A stretch of 64,000 nt of DNA, taken from the NCBI GenBank assembly GCA_965218555.1, contig OZ244625.1, forward strand, positions 2,046,001 through 2,110,000. Direction: 5' to 3'. The DNA is from JAPPLB01 sp965218555 (lineage in GTDB: Bacteria > Acidobacteriota > Terriglobia > Bryobacterales > UBA6623). Under the pieces are notes generated by a model. The model was not told where the DNA came from, searched no databases, and saw only the letters and a program-made list of their open reading frames with translations. Below, piece after piece: positions 25,539-34,468 of this stretch (position 1 is the stretch's first letter; each line of letters starts with the position of its first letter). Both the position numbers and the translations under genes were made by a program.

Positions 25539-26963
25539 ATGTTCAGGATTGCCGCCACGGTTTGTCTCATTCTGTTTCTGGTTCACTGCGCGGAGACGCC
25601 GCAATACGATCTCGTGATCGTGAACGGGCGGGTGATGGATCCCGAATCGGGGCTGGACGGGATTCGGAATGTCGGCATTCGGGGCGAGAGCATTGCCGCG
25701 ATCAGCGAGGACGCGCTCGCAGGCGCTAAAGTGCTCGATGCGAGCGGGCAGGTCGTCGCGCCGGGGTTTGTCGACCTGCATCAGCACGGGCATAGTCCGG
25801 ACAACTACAAGGCGCAGATTCACGACGGCATCACGACTGCCTTGGAGCTCGAGATCGGCGTCGAGGATATCGCCGCCTGGTATGGCGAGCGCGAAGGGAA
25901 GACGCCGGTCAACTTCGGGGCGAGCATCAGCCATCCCTACTCGCGCAACCTCGTCATGCTGGGCAGCAACCCCGGCCTTGCAGGCGAAGCGCTCCTGAAG
26001 CCCCTCGATGCCGGGCAACTCGAAGAACTCAAGGTTCGCATTCGCCGCGGGCTTGCAGAAGGGGCGCCCGCTGTCGGCTTCGGCCTCGCCTATACGCCCG
26101 GTGCGACGACCGAGGAGGTTGTCGAGATATTTCGTGTGGCGGCGGAACACAATGCCAACTGCCACGTCCACATGCGCTCTTCCGAGCCGACCGGATTCGC
26201 CAACATCCAGGAAGTCCTCGACGCATCGAAGCAAACCGGGGCGGCGCTGCACATTGTCCACATCAACAGCAGCGCCTCGACACGCATCCCGCAATACCTC
26301 GACATCATCGCGTCCGCGCAGAAGCGGGGCGAGGACGTGACGACCGAGTGCTACCCCTACAACCGCGGCTCGACGCTGATCCAGTCCCATCTGTTCAACG
26401 ACTGGCGAACTTACGACGACGAGCGGCTCGCGGGATACATCTGGGTCGAGACCGGCGCAGCGTTGACCCGCGAGACCTTCGGGAAATACCGCGAGCAGGG
26501 CGGCACCATCATCAGTCCGTCCAGCTACAGCGAAGAGAACGTACGAACCGCTGTCGCGAGCCCGATCACAATGATCGCCAGCGACGGCATGTGGCTTGAC
26601 AAGGGCCGCGCTCACCCACGTTCGTTCGGGACGTACGCACGCATTCTGGGCCGCTATGTCCGGGAGCAGAAGGCGCTCTCGCTGATGGATGCGCTGCGCA
26701 AGATGTCGCTTGCGCCGGCGCAGCGACTCGAGCGCCGCGCGCCCATGATGAAGAAGAAGGGCCGGCTGAGCTTGGGCGCCGACGCTGACATCGTCGTCTT
26801 CGACCCTGACACCGTGATCGACAAGGGCACGTTTGAAAACCCGGCTCAGTATTCGGGAGGGGTCCGGCATGTGCTGGTCAACGGCCGAGTGACCCTCGAG
26901 GACGGCGGGTTCGTCGAAGGCGCGGCGGGCGGTAAGCCGGTTAAGGCTCCGCCGCAAACCTGA
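25539..26963 (+). CDS. Amidohydrolase, D-aminoacylase-like, predicted lipoprotein
   Basis: 474 residues. The N-terminal hydrophobic run with a cysteine (VCLILFLVHCAETP) suggests a signal peptide, probably with a lipobox. YDLVIVNGRVMDPESGLDG opens the composite domain; metal ligands appear in PGFVDLHQHGHSP, ANCHVHMRSSEP, HIVHINSS and ASDGMWLDKG, the arrangement of N-acyl-D-amino-acid deacylases, followed by SLGADADIVVFDPDTV. It should hydrolyse an amide or cyclic amide outside the cytoplasm. It lies between the two mutase subunits on the same strand, with no obvious functional link. Confidence 0.83.
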   Translation: MFRIAATVCLILFLVHCAETPQYDLVIVNGRVMDPESGLDGIRNVGIRGESIAAISEDALAGAKVLDASGQVVAPGFVDLHQHGHSPDNYKAQIHDGITTALELEIGVEDIAAWYGEREGKTPVNFGASISHPYSRNLVMLGSNPGLAGEALLKPLDAGQLEELKVRIRRGLAEGAPAVGFGLAYTPGATTEEVVEIFRVAAEHNANCHVHMRSSEPTGFANIQEVLDASKQTGAALHIVHINSSASTRIPQYLDIIASAQKRGEDVTTECYPYNRGSTLIQSHLFNDWRTYDDERLAGYIWVETGAALTRETFGKYREQGGTIISPSSYSEENVRTAVASPITMIASDGMWLDKGRAHPRSFGTYARILGRYVREQKALSLMDALRKMSLAPAQRLERRAPMMKKKGRLSLGADADIVVFDPDTVIDKGTFENPAQYSGGVRHVLVNGRVTLEDGGFVEGAAGGKPVKAPPQT

Positions 26964-27007
26964 CCGGGGCGACTTTCTATAATGGCAATGCCGCTGCACG
27001 GCAACCC

Positions 27008-27439
27008 ATGAGCGCAGCATCCATCTCAGCTTCCGCCCCGCCGATCCGTGTTCTGGTCGCCAAGCCCGGCCTCGACGGCCACGACCGTGGCGCGAAGGTG
27101 ATCGCGCGGGCGCTGCGGGACGCCGGCATGGAAGTAATCTATACGGGTCTCAGGCAGACACCGGAGCAGGTCGTGAACGCGGCGCTCCAGGAAGACGTGG
27201 AGTTCATCGGTTTGTCGATCCTGTCGGGCGCGCACGCAGCAATTATTCCGCGGGTAATGAAGCTGCTCGAGGAGAGGGAAATGGACGACGTGCAAGTCGT
27301 CTTGGGCGGCATCATCCCCGACGAGGATATCGCCGCAATGAAACGTATCGGTGTAGCCGCGGTGTTTCAGCCCGGCACCTCCCTGGAGTCGATCATCACT
27401 TTCATTCGCGAAAACCGTCGCGACCGGGAAATCGCCTGA
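27008..27439 (+). CDS. Cobalamin-binding small subunit of acyl-CoA mutase
   Basis: 143 residues forming the Rossmann-like B12 domain of methylmalonyl-CoA or isobutyryl-CoA mutase. KPGLDGHDRGAKVIARALRD contains the DxHxxG motif whose histidine ligates cobalt; GLSILSGAH and VLGGIIPDEDI are the other B12 contacts. It must associate with a large subunit. Two candidates are encoded here (23635 and 39887), and no other B12 domain gene is in the window, so it may serve both. It lies 45 bases after the amidohydrolase gene. Confidence 0.9.
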   Translation: MSAASISASAPPIRVLVAKPGLDGHDRGAKVIARALRDAGMEVIYTGLRQTPEQVVNAALQEDVEFIGLSILSGAHAAIIPRVMKLLEEREMDDVQVVLGGIIPDEDIAAMKRIGVAAVFQPGTSLESIITFIRENRRDREIA

Positions 27440-27453
27440 GGCCTCGGGAAAAA

Positions 27454-27483
27454 TTGACACCCCGCGAAGTCCCGTGATACAAC
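27454..27483 (+). promoter_or_regulatory. Sigma-70-type promoter for the formate dehydrogenase operon
   Basis: A consensus -35 box TTGACA at 27454-27459 is followed after 18 bases by TACAAC at 27478-27483 (or ATACAA with 17). Transcription would start near 27490, close to the start codon, giving a very short leader. Match by eye. Confidence 0.4.
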
Positions 27484-27505
27484 CGGGCGATCAGTCTTGA
27501 AAGCG

Positions 27506-30500
27506 ATGCCATCCGATGTAGATGTAACCAGGCGAGGCTTCCTCAAGACGGGCGCCGCCCTTGCGACGACCGCCTTCGGCTTCGATCTTCAGCCCGCTCG
27601 GGCCGCTGCCCGTGAACTGAAAATCGCACGCACAACGCAAACCCACAGCATTTGTCCTTACTGCGCCGTGGGTTGCAGCGTGATCATCCACACCTTGGGT
27701 GATAAGGCGAAGAACGTCAAGCCGGCGGTCGTTCATATCGAAGGCGATCCGGCGAGTCCGGTCAACCGCGGCACGTTGTGTCCCAAGGGCATATCGCTCA
27801 AGCAGTTCGTCGTCAATGATCAGCGCTTGACGGAACCGCTTTATCGCGCACCCGGCGCGACTGCGTGGAAAGCGATTCCCTGGGACGAAGCCATCGACAA
27901 GATGGCCCGCCGCATCAAGGACTCCCGCGACCGCGGCTTTGAGGCGAAGGACGCGCAAGCCCGCACCGTTAATCGCCTCGATAACGTCGCGATCATCGGC
28001 GGCTGCACCGATACCAACGAGATCAATTACCTGCTTGGCAAGTTTCGGTTCAGTCTCGGGGTCCTGACGTACGAAAACCAGGCCCGTCTTTGACACGGCC
28101 CGACGGTGGCCAGTTTGGCCGCCACGTTCGGCCGTGGAGCCATGACCAATGGTTGGACCGACGTAGCTAACACCGATGTCGTGTTGGTGATGGGCGGGAA
28201 CCCTGCCGAGAATCACCCCGTCGGTTTCCGCTTCGTCATGGAAGCCAAGCGTCATCGCAAGGCCAAGCTCGTCTGCATCGACCCGCGCTTCAACCGCACC
28301 GCGGCGGTCTCCGACAAGTATCTTCAGATCCGCGCCGGCACGGACATTGCATTCCTCGGAGGGCTGCTCAACTACGCCCTCAGTCACGATCAGTTTCACG
28401 CCGACTACGTTCGCGAACACACGAACGCGCCGTTCATCGTAAAGGAGGGCTTCTCGTTTGCAGACGGCTACTTCTCCGGCTGGGACGAGGACAAGCAGCG
28501 GTACGACAAGTCCACGTGGGAGTACGAGCGCGGCGCGGATGGCTTCGCCCGCGTCGACAAAACGCTCGAGCACCCACGCTGCGTTTTCCAGCTCCTCAAA
28601 ATGCACTACTTGCGCTACACACCGGAAAAGATCGCATCGATTTCCGGTTGCACCGCGGAGGAGTTCGAGCAGGCCGCCGAAGTCATCTGCTCCACCGGTC
28701 GCGCCGGGCGCTCGGGCACGATCCTCTACGCCCTCGGCTGGACGCAGCACAGTCACTCGGTGCAGCTCATCCACACTGCGGCGATGCTGCAACTGATGCT
28801 GGGCAACATCGGCATGCCCGGCGGCGGCGTCAACGCGCAGCGGGGACACTCGAACATTCAAGGCGCCACCGACCTCGGCGCCTGGGATATGCTGCCGGGT
28901 TATCTGAAAGTCCCGCGGGCCAACTGGACCAGCCTCGCCGAGTACAGCCGGGCCAACTCCCCCAAGCCACTTCGCCCGAATTCGTTGAACTATTGGGGCA
29001 ACACTCCAAAGTTCATGGTCAGCCTGCTCAAGGCCTACTATGGGGAGAACGCCACGCGACGGAACCAGTTCGGCTATGACTACCTGCCGAAAATCGCCGA
29101 GGGGGCAACCCACAGTTGGGGGTACCTCTTCGACGAAATGTACGCCGGCAAGAAGGAAGGCCTCATCTCGTTTGGCATGAACCCTGTCGCGGGAGGACCC
29201 AACAGCATCAAGATGATCGAGGCGCTCGGCAAGCTGAAGTGGTTGATCGTCGCCGAAAACTTCGAGACGGAAACGGCGGCGTTCTGGAAAGCCAAGGAGC
29301 TTCAGGAGCAGTACTACGGCGAGGTCACTGACCCCGAGGACGTTCAAACCGAAGTCTTTCTACTGCCCGCCTCCTGTTTCGCGGAGAAAGATGGCACGTT
29401 CGTCAACTCCTCACGTTGGCTCCAATGGAAGTACAAAGCGCTCGACGCCCCCGGCGCCGCGATGGATGACCAGGAAATCATCGCGCGGCTCTTCCTCAAG
29501 CTGCGCGAGCTGTACGAGGAGGAAGGCGGCGCATCCCCGGAACCGCTCCTCGCTATGGACTGGAGCTACGCCAACCCGGTCTCGCCGTCGCTCACGGAAG
29601 TCGCCAAGGAAATCAGTGGCAAGGACGCTCGCAGCGGGCGCCAGGTGCCGGGGTTCGGCGCGCTCAAGGACGACGGATCGACCATGTGCGGCAACTGGTT
29701 GTACTCCGGTTCGTTCACCGAAGCCGGCAACCAGATGGAGAGGCAGGGTCAGAGCGACCCGACCGGGCTTGGCCTCTACGCCGACTGGGCCTGGAGTTGG
29801 CCCGCAAACCGCCGCGTCCTCTATAACCGCGCTTCCGCGGACGCCGACGGTAAACCCTGGGACGAAACACGAGCTCCCGTCCGCTGGAAGGGCAACCGCT
29901 GGGAAGGTGATGTCCCCGATTACAAGGCCGACGCTCCACCGGAGGCCAACGGCTCATTCATCATGCTGGCCGAAGGAGTCGCCAAGCTGTTTGCGCCGGA
30001 CTTCGCCGAGGGCCCGTTCCCCGAGCACTACGAGCCCGCTGAGTCGCCGGTCGAAAATCAGATGCATCCGAACGTCGGCAGCAACCCGGTAGCGCTCAAG
30101 TTCTCGAGTGACCTCGATCCGTTGGGGGATGCGGAGCAGTACCCTTACGTCGCCATTACCTACAGGCTCACCGAGCACTTTCACTATTGGACGAAGCACG
30201 TTTCCGCCACGTCAGCGCTACAATCCACCTTCTTCGTCGAGTTGCCCCAGGCGCTTGCCGACGAGAAGGGCATCGCAAGCGGCGACCGCGTCCGAGTAAC
30301 GTCGGCGCGCGGCAGCGTCGAAGGCCCGGCGCTGGTCACGAAGCGCATGCGGGGACTGCAAGTCGCCGGCAAGACGATCTACCAAGTGGGCCTGCCGATT
30401 CATTGGGGCTTCCTGGGGCGCGTCAAGGGGCCGCTTGTCAACAACCTGACGCCGTCTGTGATGGATCCGAACTCCGGCACTCCGGAGTACAAAGGCTTCC

Positions 30501-30523
30501 TGGTCAACCTGGAGAAAGTGTAG
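27506..30523 (+). CDS. fdoG: Formate dehydrogenase alpha subunit, selenocysteine-containing (FdnG/FdoG type)
   Basis: One continuous gene of 1005 residues if the in-frame TGA at 28091-28093 is read as selenocysteine. Around it, ENQARL-Sec-HGPTVASLAATFGRGAMTN matches the E. coli FdnG/FdoG context, and counting from ATG 27506 places Sec at residue 196. The N-terminus has a Tat signal (VTRRGFLKTGAALATTAFG). SICPYCAVGCS...TLCPKG binds a 4Fe-4S cluster; the rest binds the bis-MGD molybdenum or tungsten cofactor. It oxidises formate in the periplasm and passes electrons to the beta and gamma subunits. A TTG at 27497 is an alternative start. Selenocysteine insertion needs selABC elsewhere in the genome. 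Confidence 0.93.
28094..28136 (+). promoter_or_regulatory. SECIS-like hairpin following the Sec codon
   Basis: Directly after the TGA, CACGGCC (28094-28100) pairs with GGCCGTG (28130-28136), and inside it GGTGGCC (28105-28111) pairs with GGCCGCC (28117-28123) with one G-U pair, leaving an AGTTT apical loop. Position and two-part stem resemble the E. coli fdhF and fdnG SECIS elements recognised by SelB. Confidence 0.75.
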
Positions 30524-30527
30524 CCGC

Positions 30528-31328
30528 ATGCACACCGTCGCCAAACTCGTCGATACCTCGACCTGCATCGGCTGCAAGGCCTGCGAAGTCGCTTGCCAGG
30601 AATGGAACGATCAGGACTTCACCATCACCGGCTTCGACGGAACCTACCAGACGCTGCCGGACCTCGAGCACAACTTCTGGAACCTGATCAAGTTCAACGA
30701 ACTCTCGCGCGAAGACGGCCAGATGACGTGGAACATGGCCAAGTACCAGTGCATGCACTGCGTCGATCCCGGCTGCCTGAGGTCATGCCCCGCGCCGGGA
30801 GCCATCTTCCAACAAAAGGACGGCATCGTCGACTTCAACCACGATCTCTGCATCGGGTGCGGCTACTGCATCACCGGATGCCCGTTCGACGTTCCCCGGC
30901 TCAGCCCGAACTCGAAGAAGGTCTACAAGTGCTCGCTGTGTTCGGACCGCACCGCTGTGGGACTCGAACCCGCCTGCATCAAGGCGTGTCCCACGAACTG
31001 CCTGACCTTCGGCACCCGAGAGGATCTGATTCAGATCGCCAATGCCCGAGCCGGTGAACTCAAGGAAGACGGCCACACCGGCGCCGGTATCTACAATCCG
31101 GAGGGCGTCGGGGGGACTCATGTCCTCTACGTGCTGAAGGACGCCGCGGACCCCGAGAGCTACGGTCTGCCCAAAGACCCGAAGATTCCTTGGGCCGTGT
31201 CGCTGTGGCAGGGTCCCGTCAAGTGGCTCGGCAATCTGATCTTCACCGGCGGCATCTTGGGGGCTTTCTTCCACTACCTTCGCTACGGTCCGAAGCCAAC
31301 GGGCGACGAGGCGGCCAGCGATGCCTAG
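30528..31328 (+). CDS. fdoH: Formate dehydrogenase beta subunit (four 4Fe-4S clusters)
   Basis: 266 residues. Four cysteine groups are visible: CIGCKACEVACQEWND, CMHCVDPGCLRSCP, CIGCGYCITGCPFDVPR and CSLCSDR...CIKACPTNC, enough for four 4Fe-4S clusters in the order seen in FdnH. Near the C-terminus WLGNLIFTGGILGAFFHYL is a single membrane anchor. It relays electrons from the alpha subunit to the cytochrome b subunit. It begins 4 bases after the alpha stop. Its own TAG stop lies in a palindromic repeat. Confidence 0.94.
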   Translation: MHTVAKLVDTSTCIGCKACEVACQEWNDQDFTITGFDGTYQTLPDLEHNFWNLIKFNELSREDGQMTWNMAKYQCMHCVDPGCLRSCPAPGAIFQQKDGIVDFNHDLCIGCGYCITGCPFDVPRLSPNSKKVYKCSLCSDRTAVGLEPACIKACPTNCLTFGTREDLIQIANARAGELKEDGHTGAGIYNPEGVGGTHVLYVLKDAADPESYGLPKDPKIPWAVSLWQGPVKWLGNLIFTGGILGAFFHYLRYGPKPTGDEAASDA

Positions 31329-31358
31329 CCGTCAAGTGGTGAGACATGCCGGCTAGGC
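31323..31358. repeat. Short palindrome spanning fdoH stop and fdoI start
   Basis: GCCTAGCCG (31323-31331) and CGGCTAGGC (31350-31358) are exact inverted arms around an 18-base loop with GTGGTGAG. The TAG of fdoH is in the left arm and the ATG of fdoI at the right-arm edge. GGTGAGACATGCCGG aligns with GGTGAGAAATGCAGG at 23628, the right tip of a long element. Confidence 0.55.
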
Positions 31359-31960
31359 CCGTCAATCGCTTCTCGTTCGCAGAGCGCGCTATTCACTGGC
31401 TGGCCGCGCTCAGCTTTCTCTATGCCGCTCTTTCGGGCCTCGCCCTTTGGAGTCATCATCTCTATTGGCTCGCCGCCGTTCTTGGCGGGGGAGTCACGAC
31501 CCGCTGGGGCCACCCTTGGGGTGGGATCATCTTTGCGCTGCTCGTCGGTGCGATGTTCCTCATCTGGGCCCGGCAGATGCGGCTTAGCTCCGACGACCGC
31601 ACATGGCTCCGCAACGCGAAGAAATACGCCGTTCACGATGAGGCAGGCCTGCCGGAGGCGGGCCGCTTCAACGGCGGTCAGAAGATGCTCTTCTGGGGGC
31701 AGGGAGTGCTCACCTTCCTCCTGCTTGCCAGCGGCGTCATCCTGTGGTTCCCTGAATGGATGCCCCGAGACCTCAGGCTCGCGGCCATCCTGATCCATCC
31801 CATTGCCGCGGCGGGCTCGATCGGCATGATTATTCTGCACATCTATATGGGGACCGCGGCCGTGCCCGGTTCCCTCCGCGCCATGATCCGGGGATGGGTG
31901 ACTCCCGGCTGGGCGACTTCGCATCATCCCAAGTGGTATCGCGAGATTTCCAAGAACTGA
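31346..31960 (+). CDS. fdoI: Formate dehydrogenase gamma subunit, cytochrome b556
   Basis: 204 residues with four membrane helices: ERAIHWLAALSFLYAALSGLALW, WGGIIFALLVGAMFLIW, FWGQGVLTFLLLASGVILW and ILIHPIAAAGSIGMIILHIYMG. The histidines in the first and last helices (AIHW, LIHP, ILHIY) are the expected haem b ligands. It accepts electrons from the beta subunit and reduces quinone. Together the three subunits form a formate:quinone oxidoreductase. Confidence 0.9.
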   Translation: MPARPVNRFSFAERAIHWLAALSFLYAALSGLALWSHHLYWLAAVLGGGVTTRWGHPWGGIIFALLVGAMFLIWARQMRLSSDDRTWLRNAKKYAVHDEAGLPEAGRFNGGQKMLFWGQGVLTFLLLASGVILWFPEWMPRDLRLAAILIHPIAAAGSIGMIILHIYMGTAAVPGSLRAMIRGWVTPGWATSHHPKWYREISKN

Positions 31961-32673
31961 GCCGGCGGCGGGCGTCGCGGGCGCGTGTGTTGGCCGCGCG
32001 CTATCCGGCGTCGCGTGAGGCGCTGGAGTTCTATGGAGAGATCGCGCGTTTTCAACAGCAGGCAGAGGGGAGTGGAACTGCTTTGTACGTTGAGTCCGCG
32101 CTCAAGCTACACGGACCCCTGCGGCGGTTGGTGCGGGAGAGGGGCTCTCAAGTCTTGAAGCAGGCCGCTGAAGCGCTCGACGAAGGAGCCTGCCGTGAAG
32201 CCCTCTACGCCTATCTCGAGCAGATCGACACCATATCTGCCCGGAGCTTCTTCGCGCGTGTGCTTCTGCAGCCGCGTGTGATCAGCCAAGGTGACGTCGG
32301 CAGGTCGCATCTGGACAACCGCTGTCCTCACTGCGGGCACCCGCCGCAGCTAGGCGTGCTGCGCCCCAAGGGCGACGGCGCGGCCCTCACGCTGGCCTGC
32401 TCCCTCTGCCTGAGTGAATGGCCCTTTCCACGCAGCCAATGTGCGTCGTGCGGCGAGCGGGATGAAAAGAAGATCGCCTATTACTCCCCCGAGCAGATTG
32501 CCCACTTGCAGACCCAGGTCTGCGACGCTTGCCAACGGTATCTGCATCACGTGGACCTCGCCAAGGACGTCCAAGCCGTGCCTGACGTTGATGAGGTCGC
32601 GGCACTGCCCCTGGACGTTTGGGCGTTGGAACGAGGCTATCGGAAGCTGCAGCCGAACTTGGTGGGTATTTGA
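31933..32673 (+). CDS. fdhE: Formate dehydrogenase accessory protein FdhE
   Basis: The frame is conserved from about LSRRRASRARVLAARYP (31957 on). A GTG at 31933, overlapping fdoI by 28 bases, is the best start I can see; GTG 31987 and TTG 31990 are alternatives. The C-terminal half has four CxxC zinc/iron pairs: CPHCGHPP, CSLC, CASCGE and CDACQRYLHHVDLAKD, the rubredoxin-like core of FdhE. In E. coli FdhE is needed to mature Tat-exported formate dehydrogenases. The position after alpha-beta-gamma fits that role. Confidence 0.85.
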   Translation: MVSRDFQELSRRRASRARVLAARYPASREALEFYGEIARFQQQAEGSGTALYVESALKLHGPLRRLVRERGSQVLKQAAEALDEGACREALYAYLEQIDTISARSFFARVLLQPRVISQGDVGRSHLDNRCPHCGHPPQLGVLRPKGDGAALTLACSLCLSEWPFPRSQCASCGERDEKKIAYYSPEQIAHLQTQVCDACQRYLHHVDLAKDVQAVPDVDEVAALPLDVWALERGYRKLQPNLVGI

Positions 32674-32684
32674 AGGACAACGCG

Positions 32685-33056
32685 ATGCAGACCAGGACAC
32701 TATCCGAGAACTACGACTGTCTGGCTCCTGATCAATCGGAGATCCGGCTCCTCGCCGCGACCGAACGAGCGAGCACGGTTCACTGCACCCTCCTGCCAGG
32801 CAAGGCGTCGCTCGCTGTCGCACATCGCACCGTCGAAGAGATCTGGTTTTTTATCGAAGGGCAAGGCGAAGTGTGGCGCAGGCATGGCGCAAGGCAGGAA
32901 GTCACGGCGGTCGCTCGGGGCGTCTCGCTCACGATCCCCACCGGCGTCCATTTCCAGTTCCGCAACACCGGCTCGGCGCCTCTTCGATTCCTCTGCGTGA
33001 CGGTGCCGCCCTGGCCGGGTGACGACGAAGCGCACCGCGTTCCCGGCCGCTGGTAA
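32685..33056 (+). CDS. Cupin domain-containing protein
   Basis: 123 residues from ATG 32685, 11 bases after fdhE. A single small beta-barrel: EIWFFIEGQGEVWRRHG and LTIPTGVHFQFRNTG are the two cupin motifs, although only some of the usual His/Glu metal ligands are present. It may be cotranscribed with the formate dehydrogenase genes. A role as sugar-phosphate-isomerase-like or binding protein cannot be decided. Confidence 0.78.
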   Translation: MQTRTLSENYDCLAPDQSEIRLLAATERASTVHCTLLPGKASLAVAHRTVEEIWFFIEGQGEVWRRHGARQEVTAVARGVSLTIPTGVHFQFRNTGSAPLRFLCVTVPPWPGDDEAHRVPGRW

Positions 33057-33133
33057 GGGCCGTCTGGCGGGTGCCGGAGGACACTGCGCCGCTGCAAGAA
33101 ATGCTGTGCTCCACGTGCTAACATTCAACCACC

Positions 33134-34432
33134 ATGAAGCACCGGCATCCCCGCCGTCAGCAGCATTCCCGTCGCCGATTTCTTCGTCAAACCGCCATCG
33201 GCTCGGCGCTGATGTGCGGTCTCGTAGCCGAGGAGAGCGGGCTTCTCAAGGCGCAACGTTCTTCGTCCTACAAGTACGATCTGCTCGTCAAGGGCGGCAG
33301 GCTCGTCGACCCCAGCCAAGAGATCTCGACGAACCGCGACATCGCGATCTCCGGCAGCAAGGTAGCGCTGCTCGCGCAGAACATCCGCGAGTCCGACGCG
33401 CTGCACGTACTTCAGGCGAAAGGCAAGATTGTGACCCCCGGCTTGATCGACATGCACGTACACGTCTACGACGGCGTGGCGCCGCTTTCGATTCCCTGTG
33501 ACCCGAATCACATCGCCAAAGGGGTCACGACGGTGGTCGACGCCGGCTCAGCGGGCGCAAATACCTTCCCGGGCTTCCGCAAATATGTCATCAACCAGGT
33601 CGACACCCGCGTCAAGGCCATGCTGAACATTTCCGTAGTCGGCCAGTCGACACTTTCGATGGACAACGCTTGGGGCGAGTTGATCGAGTTGCGCTACGTG
33701 AATCCAACGCTCACCGCGGCGACGATCGAGAAACACCGCGATGTGATCATGGGCGTGAAGGTCCGCCTGACGGAAAACATCACCGGGCCGCACGACCTTC
33801 AGGCGCTCGGCATGGCGCGAGAGGCGGCGGACGCCGTCAAGCTGCCTCTGATGGTCCATATCGGAGCCTCCTATTCACCCGTCAAAGACATCATCGGCAT
33901 GCTGAAGAAGGGCGATGTGGTAACGCACTGCTTTCGGGACAAAGACGGCGGTATTATCGACGACAACGGGCGCATTCTGCCGTCCGTCCATCAGGCGCTT
34001 GCCCGCGGAGTTCACCTCGATATCGGACACGGCGCGGGGAGCTTCTCGTTCGACACGGCGGAACTCGCGTTGGAGCAGGATGTCTTGCCAGGCACGATAT
34101 CGAGCGACGTGCACCAGTGGAACGTGAACGGCCCGGTGTTCGATCTCGCGACGACGCTTTCGAAGTTCATGCAACTCGGCTTGACGCTGGAGCAGGTCAT
34201 CGAGCGCGCGACGAAGAACCCTTCGATGATCCACGGCCAGCTCAACGGGCTCGGTACACTGAAAGTCGGCGCGGAGGCGGACGTGGCTGTGTTTGATCTG
34301 GCTGAAGGTGATTTCGTGTTCAAAGACGCGCAGGGCGCGACCCGCATCGGGCACCAGCTCCTTCGACCGGTGGCTACCGTCAAAGGCGGTCATCTCTATG
34401 GGATGGCCTCCATCCCGGTTACCCGCTTGTAG
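33134..34432 (+). CDS. Tat-exported amidohydrolase/deacetylase-family metallohydrolase
   Basis: 432 residues. The N-terminus SRRRFLRQTAIGSALMCGLVA is a Tat signal. TPGLIDMHVHVYDG gives the HxH pair; GVKVRLTENITGP contains the probable carboxylated lysine; LMVHIGASY, VTHCFRDKDGG and ISSDVHQW supply the remaining ligands. This is the deacetylase-type branch (cyclic-imidase/N-acetyl-amino-acid hydrolase relatives) of the amidohydrolase superfamily. The physiological substrate is unknown. It and the following nucleotidase are on the same strand 36 bases apart. Confidence 0.83.
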   Translation: MKHRHPRRQQHSRRRFLRQTAIGSALMCGLVAEESGLLKAQRSSSYKYDLLVKGGRLVDPSQEISTNRDIAISGSKVALLAQNIRESDALHVLQAKGKIVTPGLIDMHVHVYDGVAPLSIPCDPNHIAKGVTTVVDAGSAGANTFPGFRKYVINQVDTRVKAMLNISVVGQSTLSMDNAWGELIELRYVNPTLTAATIEKHRDVIMGVKVRLTENITGPHDLQALGMAREAADAVKLPLMVHIGASYSPVKDIIGMLKKGDVVTHCFRDKDGGIIDDNGRILPSVHQALARGVHLDIGHGAGSFSFDTAELALEQDVLPGTISSDVHQWNVNGPVFDLATTLSKFMQLGLTLEQVIERATKNPSMIHGQLNGLGTLKVGAEADVAVFDLAEGDFVFKDAQGATRIGHQLLRPVATVKGGHLYGMASIPVTRL

Positions 34433-34468
34433 CGCCTGCGGCATACCCTCGGAGTAACCAGTCCCAGC

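Noticed and set aside
28091..28093. Premature stop in the formate dehydrogenase alpha gene
   Set aside because: The codon is TGA at the exact conserved selenocysteine position, followed by conserved protein sequence and a SECIS-like hairpin, so read-through as selenocysteine is far more likely than inactivation.
27491..29347. 618-codon open frame on the minus strand
   Set aside because: Antisense shadow of the formate dehydrogenase alpha gene.
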